Shown here: in pieces, positions 47,028-59,516 of the stretch | How the letters are laid out: every line of letters begins with the position of its first letter | How positions within the stretch are numbered: the stretch's first letter is position 1 | The notes under the pieces: generated by a model | What the model saw: only the letters and a program-made list of their open reading frames with translations | Database searches by the model: none | Told to the model about the DNA's origin: nothing | Translations under genes and position numbers: made by a program | Source of the DNA: Flaccisagitta enflata | Taxonomy: Eukaryota; Chaetognatha; Sagittoidea; Aphragmophora | Length of the DNA: 64,000 nucleotides | Direction of reading: 5' to 3' | Assembly (NCBI GenBank): GCA_965153355.1 | Contig: OZ231126.1 | Location: 49,724,001 to 49,788,000 of the forward strand

Positions 47028-47590
47028 CATTGATAACGGTGAAACCCCAGTCACGCAACAGTTAATGGAAACAGATTACTTAGATCTTGGTAAGACACCG
47101 AGAGCATAGCATAGATAAATGGATAAGGATACGTGATGATTCAGTATGGAAAACAAAGAACGGGCACTGTGTAGGTGTTCTTTACTCACATTCGTTTTTC
47201 GCTTGTATTGAAACTCAATGGCGGAGGGTGGGAGAAATAATTGTGAATGATAGCAGCGAGAAAATTCTTTTTTTTTTTTTTCAGCCAATACTGTGGCTCA
47301 TTGCTCTTTCCATTTGTGTACCAGGCAAAAAATAAATTGTGATTGATAAGTGCAAATCTTAAACTAATATCGTGGGGGAAAAGTGTGGTAATTTGCCGGG
47401 GGAAACCAGCAAGTCCCTGATGGCATATTGATGCGGATCAGGAAAAACATTAATACAAAAAAACTGAACGATACTAATATTTGGCTGCCCCTTTTATTCT
47501 GATTACCTTAAAATATTGATTTCGGAGGATTTTTTGATATTAGAGGGATAAACGAGGCGTAAACATTCTCCATTCATGAATTACCTCGTT
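47028..47590. other. Intergenic sequence
   Basis: No gene or element seen. Confidence 0.5.
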
Positions 47591-48172
47591 CAAACATTCA
47601 TGTTTTCCTTCATTCATGTATTCCTTCATTTACTATTCATTCATTCATCCATTCATTCATTAATTCATACATTCATTCATTTATTCATTCATTCATTCAT
47701 TCATTCATTCATTCATTCATTCATTCATTCATTCATTCACTCATTCATTCATTCATTCATTCATTCATTCCTCTATTCATTCGATCATCTCTTCATTCAG
47801 TCATTCATTCATTCATTCATTCATTCATTCATTCAATCATTCATTCATTCATTCATTCATTCATTCATTCATTCATTCATTCATCCAATCATTCATTCCT
47901 TCATTCATTGATTCATTCTTTCATTCATTCTTTCAATCATTCATTCTTCCATTATTCCTTTCATTCATCGATTCATTCATTCAGAAGAAGAAATAAGAAC
48001 GAAAATATTAGCAACCGACACGTGTTTCAGCTTTATTAGCTTCATCAGGCTACAAGGTCATTCATTCATTCAGTCATTCATTCATTCATTCAATCATTCA
48101 TTCATTCATTCATTCATTCAATCATTCAATCATTCATGCATTCATTCAATCATTCACTCATTCATTTACTTT
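47591..48172. repeat. (ATTC)n array, interrupted
   Basis: About 480 bp of ATTC with point changes, broken by a 75 bp unique segment at 47983-48060. The 111 codon FIHSFIHS frame is an artefact. Confidence 0.96.
48001..48060 (-). ncRNA. Hammerhead-ribozyme-like core
   Basis: The minus strand carries CTGATGA, then AGCT-AATAA-AGCT (a four-pair stem II), then GAAAC, then ACGTGTC. The order and spacing match the conserved core of a type I hammerhead ribozyme, as known from Penelope-like retroelements and retrozymes. Stem III would be very short, as in those groups. Stem I is not convincing: GTAGC before the core and GGTTGC after the expected cleavage site pair poorly. It may be a decayed copy or a chance match. 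It sits as the only unique segment inside the ATTC array. Confidence 0.35.
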
Positions 48173-48375
48173 TATACCCAACCATTCGTACCCTCCAGGC
48201 ATCCACCATGAATGACTTGACGCACCTTTTGTATCTCTCGGCCTTGTTTTTCTCCCATCTAAAGTGGAGTGTTCTCTCGTTACACTTTGGACTGGAATTA
48301 CCAAAAGGAAATTAACGCTCTCCAGAAATGTCAAATGGAGAGATGGCTGTCGCTATGGTGGCTGAAACTTAGCCT

Positions 48376-48484
<109 letters not shown>

Positions 48485-48689
48485 GATGTTTTGATTTTGA
48501 TGATTTCTCGTTAATACTTCGGTACCTTTTCATCTTATTCTTTAACTTTTTCTTATTTTCTTTTCAAATTGGTCGTAGTTGTTTGCCATTTTGTAACTAC
48601 TGTAGTTGCCTACAAGAACGTAAAAAGAAAAAAAAAAACTCCTTTTTTCCCACTCCTTTAACACACACAGACAATCCTAACTACAGCAT

Positions 48690-48828
48690 CGTAAATGTGC
48701 GCTTTAACACTTTTTGACTCGATCATCACGGACAGACCAATGTATGGACTGATGGACAGACCAACGGACGGACCGACGGACTGACTAAGCCTCTTATAGA
48801 GTTGCGTGTCCCTAAGGAAAAAAATGGT
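48690..48828 (+). mobile_element. HTE-2 remnant
   Basis: AATGTGCGCTTTAACACTTT, GACTCGATCATCACGG, a GGAC/GACC core, AAGCCTCTTATAGAG and TTGCGTGTCCCTAAGGAAAA. The right hairpin arm has mutated and the 5' arm is missing. Confidence 0.75.
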
Positions 48829-48984
48829 AATTAAAAAAAGTTTTTTTTTCTAATCGGAAATCAAGGTTGACTCCATCTGTTGGAAGCAACAGCTGCTCGG
48901 CGGTTCGCTACCTAGCATATGTACTGCCTCATCAAGTAATTCAGACACCTTGTAAGGACATTTTGTGCCGATTGGAAGCAAGAG

Positions 48985-48989
<5 letters not shown>

Positions 48990-49048
<59 letters not shown>

Positions 49049-49100
49049 GAGACAGAGAGAGACAGAGAGAGACAGAGACAGAGAGAGACAGAGCGAAAGA
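48990..49100. repeat. (GA)n and GACA units
   Basis: A GA tract followed by GACAGAGA variants. Confidence 0.93.
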
Positions 49101-49169
49101 CCGAAAGACCAAAAGACCGACCAAACTAAACCAAAATGCTTCTTAAAGTGTCACGATTACTACTTTAAG

Positions 49170-49372
49170 AGGCAAGGTCGGATACACAGTTACACACCTA
49201 CCCAAGTCACATTCAGGTGTGCAGGGGTAGTGATAAAAAAGCATTTGGGCAGGAGCCGTAATGCACAAACCACCAATAAACGCCTTGGTGTTTCTAAAAG
49301 TTGCAGAATGACCGACCATCCATCCGATGGACATAGCGGGTTGTAGAGTCGCGTGCACTAGACCAAAAAAGA
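49170..49372 (+). mobile_element. HTE-1 element, diverged
   Basis: GGCAAGGTCGGATACACAGT, CAAGTCACATTCAGG, GCATTTGGGCAGGAGCC, a short core, ATAGCGGGTTGTAG and AGTCGCGTGCACTAGACC with AAAAAA. Both arms have drifted. Confidence 0.78.
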
Positions 49373-49592
49373 GTAAAAAGCCCGGGTGGACGAATGCTTG
49401 AAAGAGATATGGAAGGTTGCGCGTTGGAGGTGAGGGTGACGCCCAGGAAAAGCAACGAAGCGTGGGCCCGATTAGGTGGACGATAAATTGACGCTTTACT
49501 CCTCCTTTTTTCCCTTGATTCTTCCCAGCTCAAGTGGAAAAAGTAGGAGGGTCCCGCAATTTGAAATTCCAATTTTAAGGAGAAAGAGATAG

Positions 49593-49596
<4 letters not shown>

Positions 49597-49654
<58 letters not shown>
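49597..49654. repeat. (GA)n microsatellite
   Basis: A clean GA tract. Confidence 0.96.
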
Positions 49655-49658
<4 letters not shown>

Positions 49659-49920
49659 CACTGGCTCGCTCTCGATCTCTCTGTCATTATCGTACCACGC
49701 ATTTTAGAAATGGGAGGGTTGCCTGTCCCATTTTCATCTTCCCTGTGAACGAAACAATCTATCAGTCCCAATAAGCTTTTTTGTTTCTTTGGTCTCTCGT
49801 TCAATATTGGGATCCAGGCAAGAGAATTGTCGTTTGACGTATTTTTCTCTTCTAGGTAACCCTCGGCTATACTCAGTCTACAGTGTTACTGTAGGTCGCC
49901 CCGCCTTTTGCAATTTCCGT

Positions 49921-50034
<114 letters not shown>

Positions 50035-50139
50035 TACTTACTACTTGGAATCAATCGTTCCTCTACTTGTCGCAGCATCACTTGTCAACGTACTCTGTAG
50101 TCCGTTTTTTATTCCATTCAATTCGAATTATCATGACTT

Positions 50140-50142
<3 letters not shown>

Positions 50143-50219
<77 letters not shown>

Positions 50220-50256
50220 CCATCACCATCACCATCACCATCACCATCATCATCAT
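50143..50256. repeat. (TCA)n trinucleotide repeat
   Basis: TCA units pass into CACCAT units and back. The tract joins the truncated HTE to its right. Confidence 0.96.
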
Positions 50257-50261
50257 TCTAA

Positions 50262-50450
50262 AAGAGGCTTTGTCCCTCCGTCGGTCCGTTGTTTGGTCGG
50301 TCAGTGATGCTCGAGTCGAAAGGTGTAAAAACGCGCATTTAGGATGCTGCGGTTGGGATTGGTTGAAGCGTGTGTATGGATGGTAAGTGAGGGGGTGTTG
50401 TACGCCCCTTCCCACCCACCCGCGACGATATTGAACACCCGCGCTACTTG
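50262..50450 (-). mobile_element. HTE-2 remnant, hairpin lost
   Basis: AAAAGAGGCTTTGTCCCTCC, GTCC units, GCTCGAGTCGAAAGGTG, AACGCGCATTTAGGATG, CACCCACCCGCGACGATA. The tail hairpin is replaced by the TCA array. Confidence 0.7.
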
Positions 50451-50588
50451 TTTTGCTACGCTTTCTTTATCGTGATTTAATCACTCATACACATGCTCCT
50501 CTTGAGTTTTTTATCTAATTAATCTTACCACATTGAATCAAGCCAAGATATATCTTCTTTCTTTTAATTACTCCTCTTTCTATTTCAG

Positions 50589-50705
50589 GACAATTCTATT
50601 AATTCTCAATCATCGCCGTCAGAAGAAAGTAGGAAACCTGTTCGTCGTCGCTTCGAAGGATTCTTTGCAATGAGACAAACGACTCATGGAAGAATTGTTA
50701 ATTGA
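50589..50705 (+). CDS. Possible 3'-terminal exon, 38 codons
   Basis: A pyrimidine-rich stretch from about 50550 ends in TCTTTCTATTTCAG at 50588, a good animal-type splice acceptor. The frame starting GAC at 50589 reads DNSINSQSSPSEESRKPVRR and then a basic and aromatic stretch ending in a TGA at 50703-50705. AATAAA lies at 50713-50718. Codon choice and composition are protein-like, unlike the repeats on both sides. The family is not recognised, and upstream exons would have to lie before the (CT)n and (TCA)n arrays. Confidence 0.35.
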   Translation, partial: DNSINSQSSPSEESRKPVRRRFEGFFAMRQTTHGRIVN

Positions 50706-50845
50706 TACAAGAAATAAAAAGAATGTCAGTATGCAAGAACCTGAATGACAACATCAGCAGCCTTGACGACAATCGGAATGAAATCTGTAAGTGCTATGGC
50801 AGCAATTGTACAAAGTAAAAAGAAAAGCAGCAAGGATCAGAATAA

Positions 50846-51564
<719 letters not shown>

Positions 51565-52751
51565 TTAATGAATTCACTTGGCGCGTCTGTGGTGAGGTAC
51601 TGTGAGGTGTGCTCCCGGATGATAGCATGTTAAACTTGAAGGGTTCAGGCATGAAATTTTCAGCTAAAAACGCATAGCACCAGTGAAAGAAGCGAATAAG
51701 CTGTGTGTAAGAGGACAATGCTCGCTTCCATGCAAAACGCCAATCGCTTATGAGTTTTAAATGTGTACTATTATCATAAATTCCTTAAAAATCAAGAAAC
51801 CCCAGCTTGTTACAAATCCTCTGCCGCTGCTGCTGCTGCTGCTGCTCGAATTTCTGATAAGAGCAAGACAAAAGAACAGTTTTGCCCGTTATTTCTTTGT
51901 AGATAATAACTAATTCAAAAAAAGGCTCAGGCGCTTGGCGATTTTCGATATGAAAAGGTACAATCGACGTTTAAATTGAAAGTTAAAGACAGCCCTAGAT
52001 CCCGGGATTCTCGCTACATTGGATGCCTAGTTCAAGTTCAACATCTACAAAACTACTTTAATTTACAGTGATCAATTTGGCGCTAGAAAAAAAAATCCTA
52101 AACTAACAGCTTAGTCGAGAGTGACAGGCATGGATAATGGCGAAACAGGTTACTCCGGCTTGGAGTGACGACAAAGCTGCTTATAAAAGCAAGGAAAGCT
52201 AAAACTGAGGGTTACAACATGTGCTCACTGAGTGACAGAACTCACTGGGATGGATGTTAACGAATATGTTTTCCATAATCTTGCATATTGATAAAGAGCG
52301 TCGCAAAAGGTTTTAGCCGGGATGGCTATGTATTTAATTCTCTTTGATGCTAAAAAGGGCCTCAAATAACTGGATCTCTGTTTTAATCATAGATTAAAGG
52401 CAGGTTATAGAATATCCAGAATAAGAATCCAGAATAAGAGTCTGATGTCTTTTGGGATAACCTTTATGTTGGTGCTTTGAGTATCCATTTCTAGGAAAGC
52501 TGCATGACTTAACTGGTGCACCGAGATGTGATAGACAGTCCCTCCTCTTGGCAAAACTGCCCACGCAAGCAAAAAAAAAAGTCTCCCCAATGTCAGACTA
52601 AAAAATTCGCGCTGTTTCAACGCAATTTACAAACGCATGACTCTCCCGCATATTTAAGGCAATCGATGCATTAGATATTAGGGATTTTTCAACCTCAGCA
52701 ATTCAGGATGAAAATGAGAACGAGAGAAAAAGTTTTATGATCTGATGTTGA
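51565..52751. other. Unique-looking intergenic sequence
   Basis: The longest non-repetitive stretch in this half of the window. A small (CTG)n lies at 51822-51846. No gene with recognisable features was found. Confidence 0.5.
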
Positions 52752-52980
52752 TTTTTAGTCGCGTGCTACGCGACTCTACACCCCGCTTTGTCGGTCCGTC
52801 CGTCCGTCCGTCCGTCCGTCGGTCCGTCCGTCCGTCGGTCCGTCGGTCCCTCACACTTTACTTTTTTTGGGTTTTTGTGGTCTTTGGCCTCACTGCTCCT
52901 GCCCAAATGATCAAGTGACCTCAAAAACAGCCCCTGCCCACCCGCACGCGACTGGGGTAGCCGTGTATCCGGCCTTGTTT
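52752..52980 (-). mobile_element. HTE-1 element, near-complete reference copy
   Basis: TTTTTAGTCGCGTGCTACGC with GACTCTACACCCCGC, (GTCC)n, CACACTTTACTTTTTT, TTTGGCCTCACTGCTCCTGC, AAATGATCAAGTGACCTC, CACCCGCACGCGACTGGGGT and GTATCCGGCCTTGTTT. The stem is perfect and the 5' arm is the exact inverse of the tail arm. Confidence 0.93.
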
Positions 52981-53265
52981 TTAACCACTTTGCTGGCATC
53001 TCTGGAACCTTTTGTTAATTCTTGGGAAAAAAATGTTTTAAAATGCGTTTGAATGCCCTCTAGGATAAGAGAATTAATGGCTTCTGAATAGCGTTGAATT
53101 CAACCAAAGAAAAACGAGAAAAAATCTTCTTGGTGAGGAGAAAAGAGGCTTTGAGTAAAGCGATGATAAAATCAATGTACGGTGTTTCATCGCCACATGT
53201 TGCCTTTCGTAACTCGCTTATCGCTTATTGCTTCTGTTCTGCATGGTAACCTCTAGTACGAGGTA

Positions 53266-53305
<40 letters not shown>

Positions 53306-53334
53306 TTACAGACGGAGAAAAAATCAACAACGAT
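52981..53334. other. Intergenic sequence with (GA)n
   Basis: A GA tract at 53269-53303; nothing else seen. Confidence 0.5.
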
Positions 53335-53492
53335 TGTTAGTCGCGGACACGCGACTCTACACCTTGCCGTGTCGGTCGGTAGGTCGGTCGGTAGATCGGT
53401 CGGTCCGTCACATTTTTGAATTCCGAGCGGTTTTCGCATTACTGCTCCTGCCCAACCGTCCGCGACTGGATTACCGTGTATCCGGCCTGGTT
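53335..53492 (-). mobile_element. HTE element, short version, perfect arms
   Basis: In element orientation: CCGGATACACGGTAATCC, 5' arm AGTCGCGGAC, GGTTGGGCAGGAGCAGTAAT, ATTCAAAAATGTGACGG, a short core, ACACGGCAAGGTGTAG and AGTCGCGTGTCCGCGACT. The 5' arm is the exact inverse of GTCCGCGACT. It matches the copy at 39740. Confidence 0.92.
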
Positions 53493-53898
53493 TGAGTGTA
53501 AATGGGAGACCATAACATTAATTTCTTACAAGGCCGGCTGCACGGCTGGACAGCTTGCATTACTTCTGGATCCGTTATAGAGGGGCGTAATTTGTATGTT
53601 TGCGAAACCTTAATGCAGGGAGGAGTACTGAGTTATGCCATTGGAAATAGAATAAGAATTGGCAACGAAAGGAAGTGTGATTGATTCGGGTGACGAACAA
53701 TCCTTAAACGGGTTAGCAAGCGCAAAATCCTAAAGTGTGAATCTATGGAAGTATAATTGTGGAAGAAACTAAAAGATGAAAAGACTGTAGCAGTCGTAAG
53801 AAATGAAATGGAGGGAGAAAAAGGTCAATAGAAAAGCCGGAGAGACGCTGCAGGGGAAAAGAAGCGATACAAGGTTGAACAATGTGGGGGGAAAAACA
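53493..53898. other. Intergenic sequence
   Basis: A lone CAAGGCCGGCTGCACGGCTG near 53530 is like the first bases of an HTE. No gene is seen. Confidence 0.45.
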
Positions 53899-53985
<87 letters not shown>

Positions 53986-53986
53986 G
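53899..53986. repeat. (GAAA)n microsatellite
   Basis: About 22 GAAA units. Confidence 0.97.
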
Positions 53987-54555
53987 AGAAAAGCATGAAG
54001 CGCTAATTGCAGAGCGCGCAATCATTACAATGTGAAATATTGAAGACGACGTTGAAAATAAACATGAAAACAAAACGGGAAACGACGTATAAAGAGCGAA
54101 AAAAAGAGAAAAAAGAAAAAAGAAAGTACGAGATGAAAATGAAAGAGAGGAGAAAGTAGGAGGAGAAGTGGCCATAAATCTAAGACAAGCCACAGGACTG
54201 ACCGGCTGTCAAGAGAACGGCTCGCGGGTAACGCCTTAATGGAAGATCGTCCCTGCTTTCTATGAAAGGCGATATTGATTGAGTTGGACGAATTGCGACA
54301 AATCACACGAACGCGAAAAAAAGAAAGAAAACAAGACGAGAAGAAAAACCAACATTGCCAGCTTTTTTTCTCTGTCAGTGTTTTTTTCTGCTGTCTCTGT
54401 TTTTTTTCCTCGCTATTTCTCTCTGCGCTAACTCTGTTTTTTCTATCTGCATGTGTTTTTATCTAAGCATCCTATCAGAATGTCCTACGCAACATGCCAT
54501 GATTAAACTTGTGAAAGGACAACACCGCTTGTCAGTTGTTGGTTGGTTGCACTAT
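53987..54555. other. Intergenic sequence
   Basis: A purine-rich then pyrimidine-rich stretch with no gene or element recognised. Confidence 0.5.
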
Positions 54556-54978
54556 GATTGTGCAACTCACGAAAAGTATGCTTATAGATAAAGAATTGCA
54601 AAAAATTGATTGAACATGCTCTGCGGATGTTTGGGCACGGGTTACCATATGTACAACAAGGGGAAACCCTCGTTTGGCATTTTTGAGCCACCCCCAGACT
54701 GCCCGTCGCACTGAAAGATGGCCACATAAGGCCAAAAAAGGCCAAAATTGAAATCTCACCCCCCACTATAGAAAAATACATAAGCAGTTGGGTTTTTATC
54801 ATCAAGCATCGTTTTCTAGCTGGGGGTGGCTCAAAAATGCCAAACGAGGGTTTCCCCTTGTTATACATATGGTAACCCGTGCCCAAACATCTGCAGAGCA
54901 TGTTCAATCTATTTTATGCAATTCTCGAACACGCCACATGATTGTGCAACTCACGAAAACTATGCTTATAGATTAAGA
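54556..54978. mobile_element. Inverted-repeat element bracketed by 39 bp direct repeats
   Basis: The inner arms at 54592-54697 and 54821-54925 are inverted copies of about 105 bp: TTGATTGAACATGCTCTGCG, GTTTGGGCACGGGTTACCAT and AACCCTCGTTTGGCATTTTT are all mirrored. Outside, GATTGTGCAACTCACGAAAA with a TATGCTTATAGAT end occurs at 54556-54594 and again in the same direction at 54940-54978. No gene is present. Direct plus inverted termini are unusual for a simple MITE. Confidence 0.8.
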
Positions 54979-55734
54979 AAGGACAATTCATATGTTCAAA
55001 ACTGTCCAATGCACGGACAACCATCTTAAAAAAGAACGAAAAAAAAACTTTCAACCTAAAAAGCAAGTATCAACTTTGGAGGAGTGCTTCTCTTTTAAAA
55101 ACGAATAAAGAGCTACGACAACGAGATTGGATATACATACACTTTGAAATGCGTTCAATCTGTTTAATTTGTTTAGGAGCAGCAAATCTTAAAGTTTTTC
55201 AGGTTTTCAGGTTGGAGCCGTACATGAATCGGGTAGCAGTGTATCCGGCCTTGTTTTTCCATGATAGTGTTTGCCGGTTATGGAGTGGGAGTTTTTCAGG
55301 TTGGAGCCATACGTGAATCGGGTAGCAGTGTATCGGGCCTTGTTTTTCCAAGATAGTGTTTGCCGGTTATGGAGTGGGAGAACAAAAAAAAAAAAAAAAA
55401 AAAAAGCTAAGGCAATGAAAAGCAGAAACAAATTCTATGAGAACCGAGCCAATGGCACAGATGAACGAGTAGATAGGAAAGATTGAATTAGCATCTTTTT
55501 TAAAGCCAGTAAAACAAAAAAAAAAAGATCCTCAAACGAAACCAATGGTTGGCACAAGGACACGGATTAGATAGGAGGGACTTGGGACAATACCAGCAAA
55601 CTGAGCTTGAATATTTTAGAGCTTTTTTTTTATCTTAAATCCTTAAATCAATTCTGCTGAGAGTGCTCACTAATGATGGATGACCAAAACATAAAGGATT
55701 TCGCCCAAAAGGGGTTCATAGCAAAGCCGTCCCT
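54979..55734. other. Intergenic sequence with one tandem duplication
   Basis: Apart from 55208-55386 no structure stands out. A poly-A run lies at 55384-55405. Confidence 0.5.
55208..55386 (-). repeat. 89 bp tandem duplication carrying an HTE 5' end
   Basis: CAGGTTGGAGCC begins at 55208 and 55297. Each unit contains GGGTAGCAGTGTATCSGGCC with TTGTTTTT, the minus-strand form of the HTE 5' terminus, followed by GATAGTGTTTGCCGGTTATG. Only the terminus of the element is present. Confidence 0.85.
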
Positions 55735-56195
55735 TGTTGGGCAGAGGCCCCAAAGGGGTCGATGACCTATGCTTTCACATATGCGGAAATTTCTCCTCCT
55801 TCCTCTCCTTTGTTCCCCCAACCTCCAGGCCCATATATAGCTCAGCCTCGAGGCCCATATCCTAGCCTTGAGGCCTTTAGGCTCAAATCCGTGCCTCAAT
55901 GTCTCAGTCCCAGCCTTTCGGCCAAAATACCAGCTTTGAGGCCAAAATCCAATCTTCGAGGCCCAAATCCTAGCCTCAAGGGATTTGGGCCTAAAGATGG
56001 GTCTTGAGGCTGAGATATGGGCCTGGAGGTTGGGAGGAGGAGGAGAAGGAGGAGAAATTTCTGCATGTGTGAAAACATAGGTCATCAACCCCTTCAGGGC
56101 TGCTGCCCTGCTCCCTCCCTCAACGTCAATCATAACCACCTTAGGCAGGGCACGGGTACCGCTGACCACATAACGATTTTGGGACTTTTCCCTAC
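55735..56195 (+). mobile_element. MSE element 8
   Basis: TTGGGCAGAGGCCCCAAAGG, GACCTATGCTTTCACATATG and GGAAATTTCTCC open it. Minisatellite units of CTCAAATCCTAGCCTTGAGG type fill 55830-56020. An inverted copy of the opening module lies at 56035-56110. The end is GGCAGGGCACGGGTACCGCT with GACCACATAACG. Confidence 0.85.
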
Positions 56196-56689
56196 TGCAC
56201 AACCACTTTAATTTGTCACCTCAATTTGATGCATAGAAAAAGAAAGACAGGGAGGAGTTCAGATTGGTAATGGAAAGGATTGGAGAAAAAAGTCTTGCGG
56301 AATCCAGATTACACCAGACGCGTTGATATCTTGTCTGCCATTAAATCCTCCGTGTTAAAAGGGATTCATAATTTCCTTACTTAACATTTGATCAGGCTCG
56401 GGCTTGATTGTGACATCAAGAGTGAGCACGGTTGGATTAATCAGAGCCTTCTTGTATCAGCAGAAAATAATGAGTGCTAGGGCTCAGTTGAGACAGGCAG
56501 AGCCAATTCAAAGAAACTCAAGACGGAGAGTTCTGATGGTCTCCTTAAGGATAATAACTCTATTTTTGTCAACTTGTAATTGCGACAAACGGCACTCGTA
56601 CAAATTAGTCACAGAGCCACAAGTAATCACAAAACCGACGGGCCAGGTGTAGTGACATAAAAATCGTGCATAAACACCAGAAATTAAGT
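56196..56689. other. Intergenic sequence
   Basis: An 82 codon frame at 56404-56652 has ordinary composition but no domain and no splice context. No gene is called. Confidence 0.45.
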
Positions 56690-56923
56690 GTTACCGATGA
56701 ACCGATCAACAGACTGAGGGACGGACTGTCTAAGCTAGTTATAACTAGGAATGTGGAAGCGATTGACCACTTCCAATTTGGAGGATGGGATAGCTACTAG
56801 TATTTGTTCTGTAAAATGGAAGTGGAAGCGGAAGCGAAAGCGGTGGAAGCGGCATGAAAATCGACCGCTTCCACATCCCTAGTTACAACTCTATTATTGA
56901 GTCGCTTGCGCGCGACTTAAAAC
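56690..56923 (+). mobile_element. HTE remnant interrupted by a hAT MITE
   Basis: GATGAACCGATCAACAGACT and GGGACGGACTG form the core and are followed by AGCTAGTTATAAC. After the MITE the element resumes with GTTACAACTCTATTATTG and AGTCGCTTGCGCGCGACTTA, a tail hairpin near 56900-56918. Confidence 0.75.
56746..56881. mobile_element. hAT-type MITE, copy 3, with 8 bp target duplication
   Basis: The ends TAGGAATGTGGAAGCGATTG and (inverse) TAGGGATGTGGAAGCGGTCG are TIRs. The flanks GTTATAAC (56738-56745) and GTTACAAC (56882-56889) agree at seven of eight bases. An 8 bp duplication and a TAGGGATG start fit the hAT superfamily. The middle is a GGAAGCGGAAGCGAAAGCGG repeat. Confidence 0.9.
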
Positions 56924-57156
56924 GCACTACTGGTCGTACCTCGTCCCTTGGTGGCGGAAAAATGTGTGATCGTCAGAAAATAGATTTCCTAATGCTAAGA
57001 ACATCAAAAAATGAGGCGGAAGATCTAAAAGTAATCTCGAAAGTAAGGGGGAAAGATTTGTGGTTATGGACAATTAAGCGCGGAATTCTCAGACATAAGA
57101 AATTCACTGAAAAGCATCTTAAAATGAGATGAGCGCCTCTTATGATCGCTGGAAAA

Positions 57157-57319
<163 letters not shown>

Positions 57320-57379
57320 TGGGCAGATCTCTATCTAAAGGATTGCAGTTGAGAGAGAGGCTAGAAATGCCTGGGAGTG

Positions 57380-57638
57380 GGGAGAGAGAGAGAGAGAAGA
57401 GAGAGAAGAGAGAGAGAAGAAGAAGAAGAAGAAGAAAACAAAAGAAACAAACAAACAATGAAACAAAGAAACAAAAGAACAAAGAAACAAACAAACAAAC
57501 AAACAAACAAACAAACAAACAAACAAACAAATAAACAAACAAACAAACAAACAAACAAACAAATAAACAAACAAACAAACATACAGAAACAAAGGGAAAA
57601 AAAAAGAAAGAATAAGAGAGGAAAGAAGAAAGAGAGAT

Positions 57639-57713
<75 letters not shown>

Positions 57714-57728
57714 GAGAAAGAAAGAAGG
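57380..57728. repeat. GAGA, GAA, ACAA and GAAA compound array
   Basis: GA and AAG units to 57435, ACAA units to about 57590, a 45 bp purine spacer, then GAAA units to 57728. Confidence 0.95.
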
Positions 57729-57939
57729 ACAGACAGTGCAAAGAAAAGAGAGAAATAGTCAGAGCCATGAAGAAGAGAGACAGAGACAGAGAGATGCGAT
57801 GAACGGAGGGACTTTTTGGGGAGATAGCGAATCTTTCTGCTGAAAAATCGTCAAAGAAATTTACTTTTATGGCTTTTGAAAGATCAAAGATGACGAGAAG
57901 AAGAAATCGTTTACGACTTACGCGAGGACAACCAAGACG

Positions 57940-58130
<191 letters not shown>

Positions 58131-58327
58131 AAACAAATTACAAAAAGAGAAAAGAAAAAAAAAAGCAACTAAAAAACAAGAACAAGGTAAAGAAAAAACA
58201 AAAACATAATAAAAATGTTAGTAACAACAACAAAAAATACAATAATAACAGCAACAAAAATAACAAAATCAACAAGACCAAAACTAGTTAAAAAGCAAAA
58301 GCAGCAACAAAATCAACAAAGATAAAA

Positions 58328-58555
58328 GCAAACGCAAACGCAAAAGCAAAAGCAAAAGCAAAAGCAAAGGCAAAGGCAAAGGCAAAGGCAAAGGCAAAGG
58401 CAAAGGCAAAGCCCAAGACAAAGGCAAAGGCAAAAGCAGACGCAAAAGCAAAAGCAAAAGCAAAAGCAAATGCAAAAACAAAAAAAAAAACAAAAAAACA
58501 AAAACAAACAAACAAAAAAACAAAAAACAAAAACAAAAACAATTTCATCTGCGAT
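58328..58555. repeat. Hexamer array (GCAAAA/GCAAAG)n with A/C-rich end
   Basis: Units change from CAAAAG to CAAAGG and back, then decay into ACAAAA. Frames of FAFAFA and CFCFCF type are artefacts. Confidence 0.94.
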
Positions 58556-58668
58556 ATCACGAAAAGCTGAGCAGAATAAAGCAGCGATATCGACAGCAAC
58601 AATGCCCGAAGAAAAACATATTTCTGTTCAGAAGGTGGAAACTTGACGCCAATGGTTGAAAAAGACAA

Positions 58669-58670
58669 CC

Positions 58671-58764
<94 letters not shown>
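58669..58764. repeat. (CAA)n trinucleotide repeat
   Basis: About 31 uninterrupted CAA units. Confidence 0.97.
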
Positions 58765-59516
58765 CCAACGGTGATTGACCAGTGCACAAATGTTAACAGG
58801 CCGATTGAGCGCTGACGGATAGTCAATGGAGGATTGGAGGTGAGACGATCAATGGCAATTGCGCAGCGACCTAGGGGCAAAAAAATGACAAACCGAAACA
58901 AAAGAATGACAGACGGACAGATGAAGACCGCTAGACAGACAGACAGAGTGACAGTCTGAATGACAAAGACCCCCAGACAGACAGACTCGACTGACTAGCA
59001 CACAAACAGTCAGATAGACATACCATGAGAAGAAGATAGACCCACACACGGAGAGACATGGAGACACAAAAAAAAAAACAGAAAGAAAGACAGAAAGTCA
59101 GTCAGACAGAAAGAGGGACAATAAGGCAAACAGAAAATACAGGCAGACTGACGGAGAGGGACAGACAGCAAGCGGTGGAGGTGAGGCGCCATCGGGCTGT
59201 TATAAATATCGCAAACGGCGTTTAATGGCTTAGGGCATTGAAAGGGAGAAACTGGAACTTAATCCCCTTCGCCGATTTATGGAGCGTGTTCAACTTATCA
59301 ACCGATGTAAACACAACACAAGCCAGACTCCATATTTTTTGTGCTCTGTTTACACCTTTAGAGTCAGGCACAAACACGTGCACACGCGTATGAACACATG
59401 CACGGTCACACGCCAATGATCCAGCGCATTTGCACACATGAAAATGCACGCATGTGCGACCATTATTATCATTTTTACTTGGGACGCTTTCTGTTTATTT
59501 TGGTGCGTCTTCTCAG
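58765..59516. other. Intergenic sequence with degenerate ACAGAC units
   Basis: CAGACAGA-like units are scattered at about 58900-59165. No gene is seen. Confidence 0.5.

Noticed and set aside
47576-47911. 111-codon FIHSFIHS repeat protein
   Set aside because: The frame follows from the ATTC period; the unit FIHS is just 12 bases of the array.
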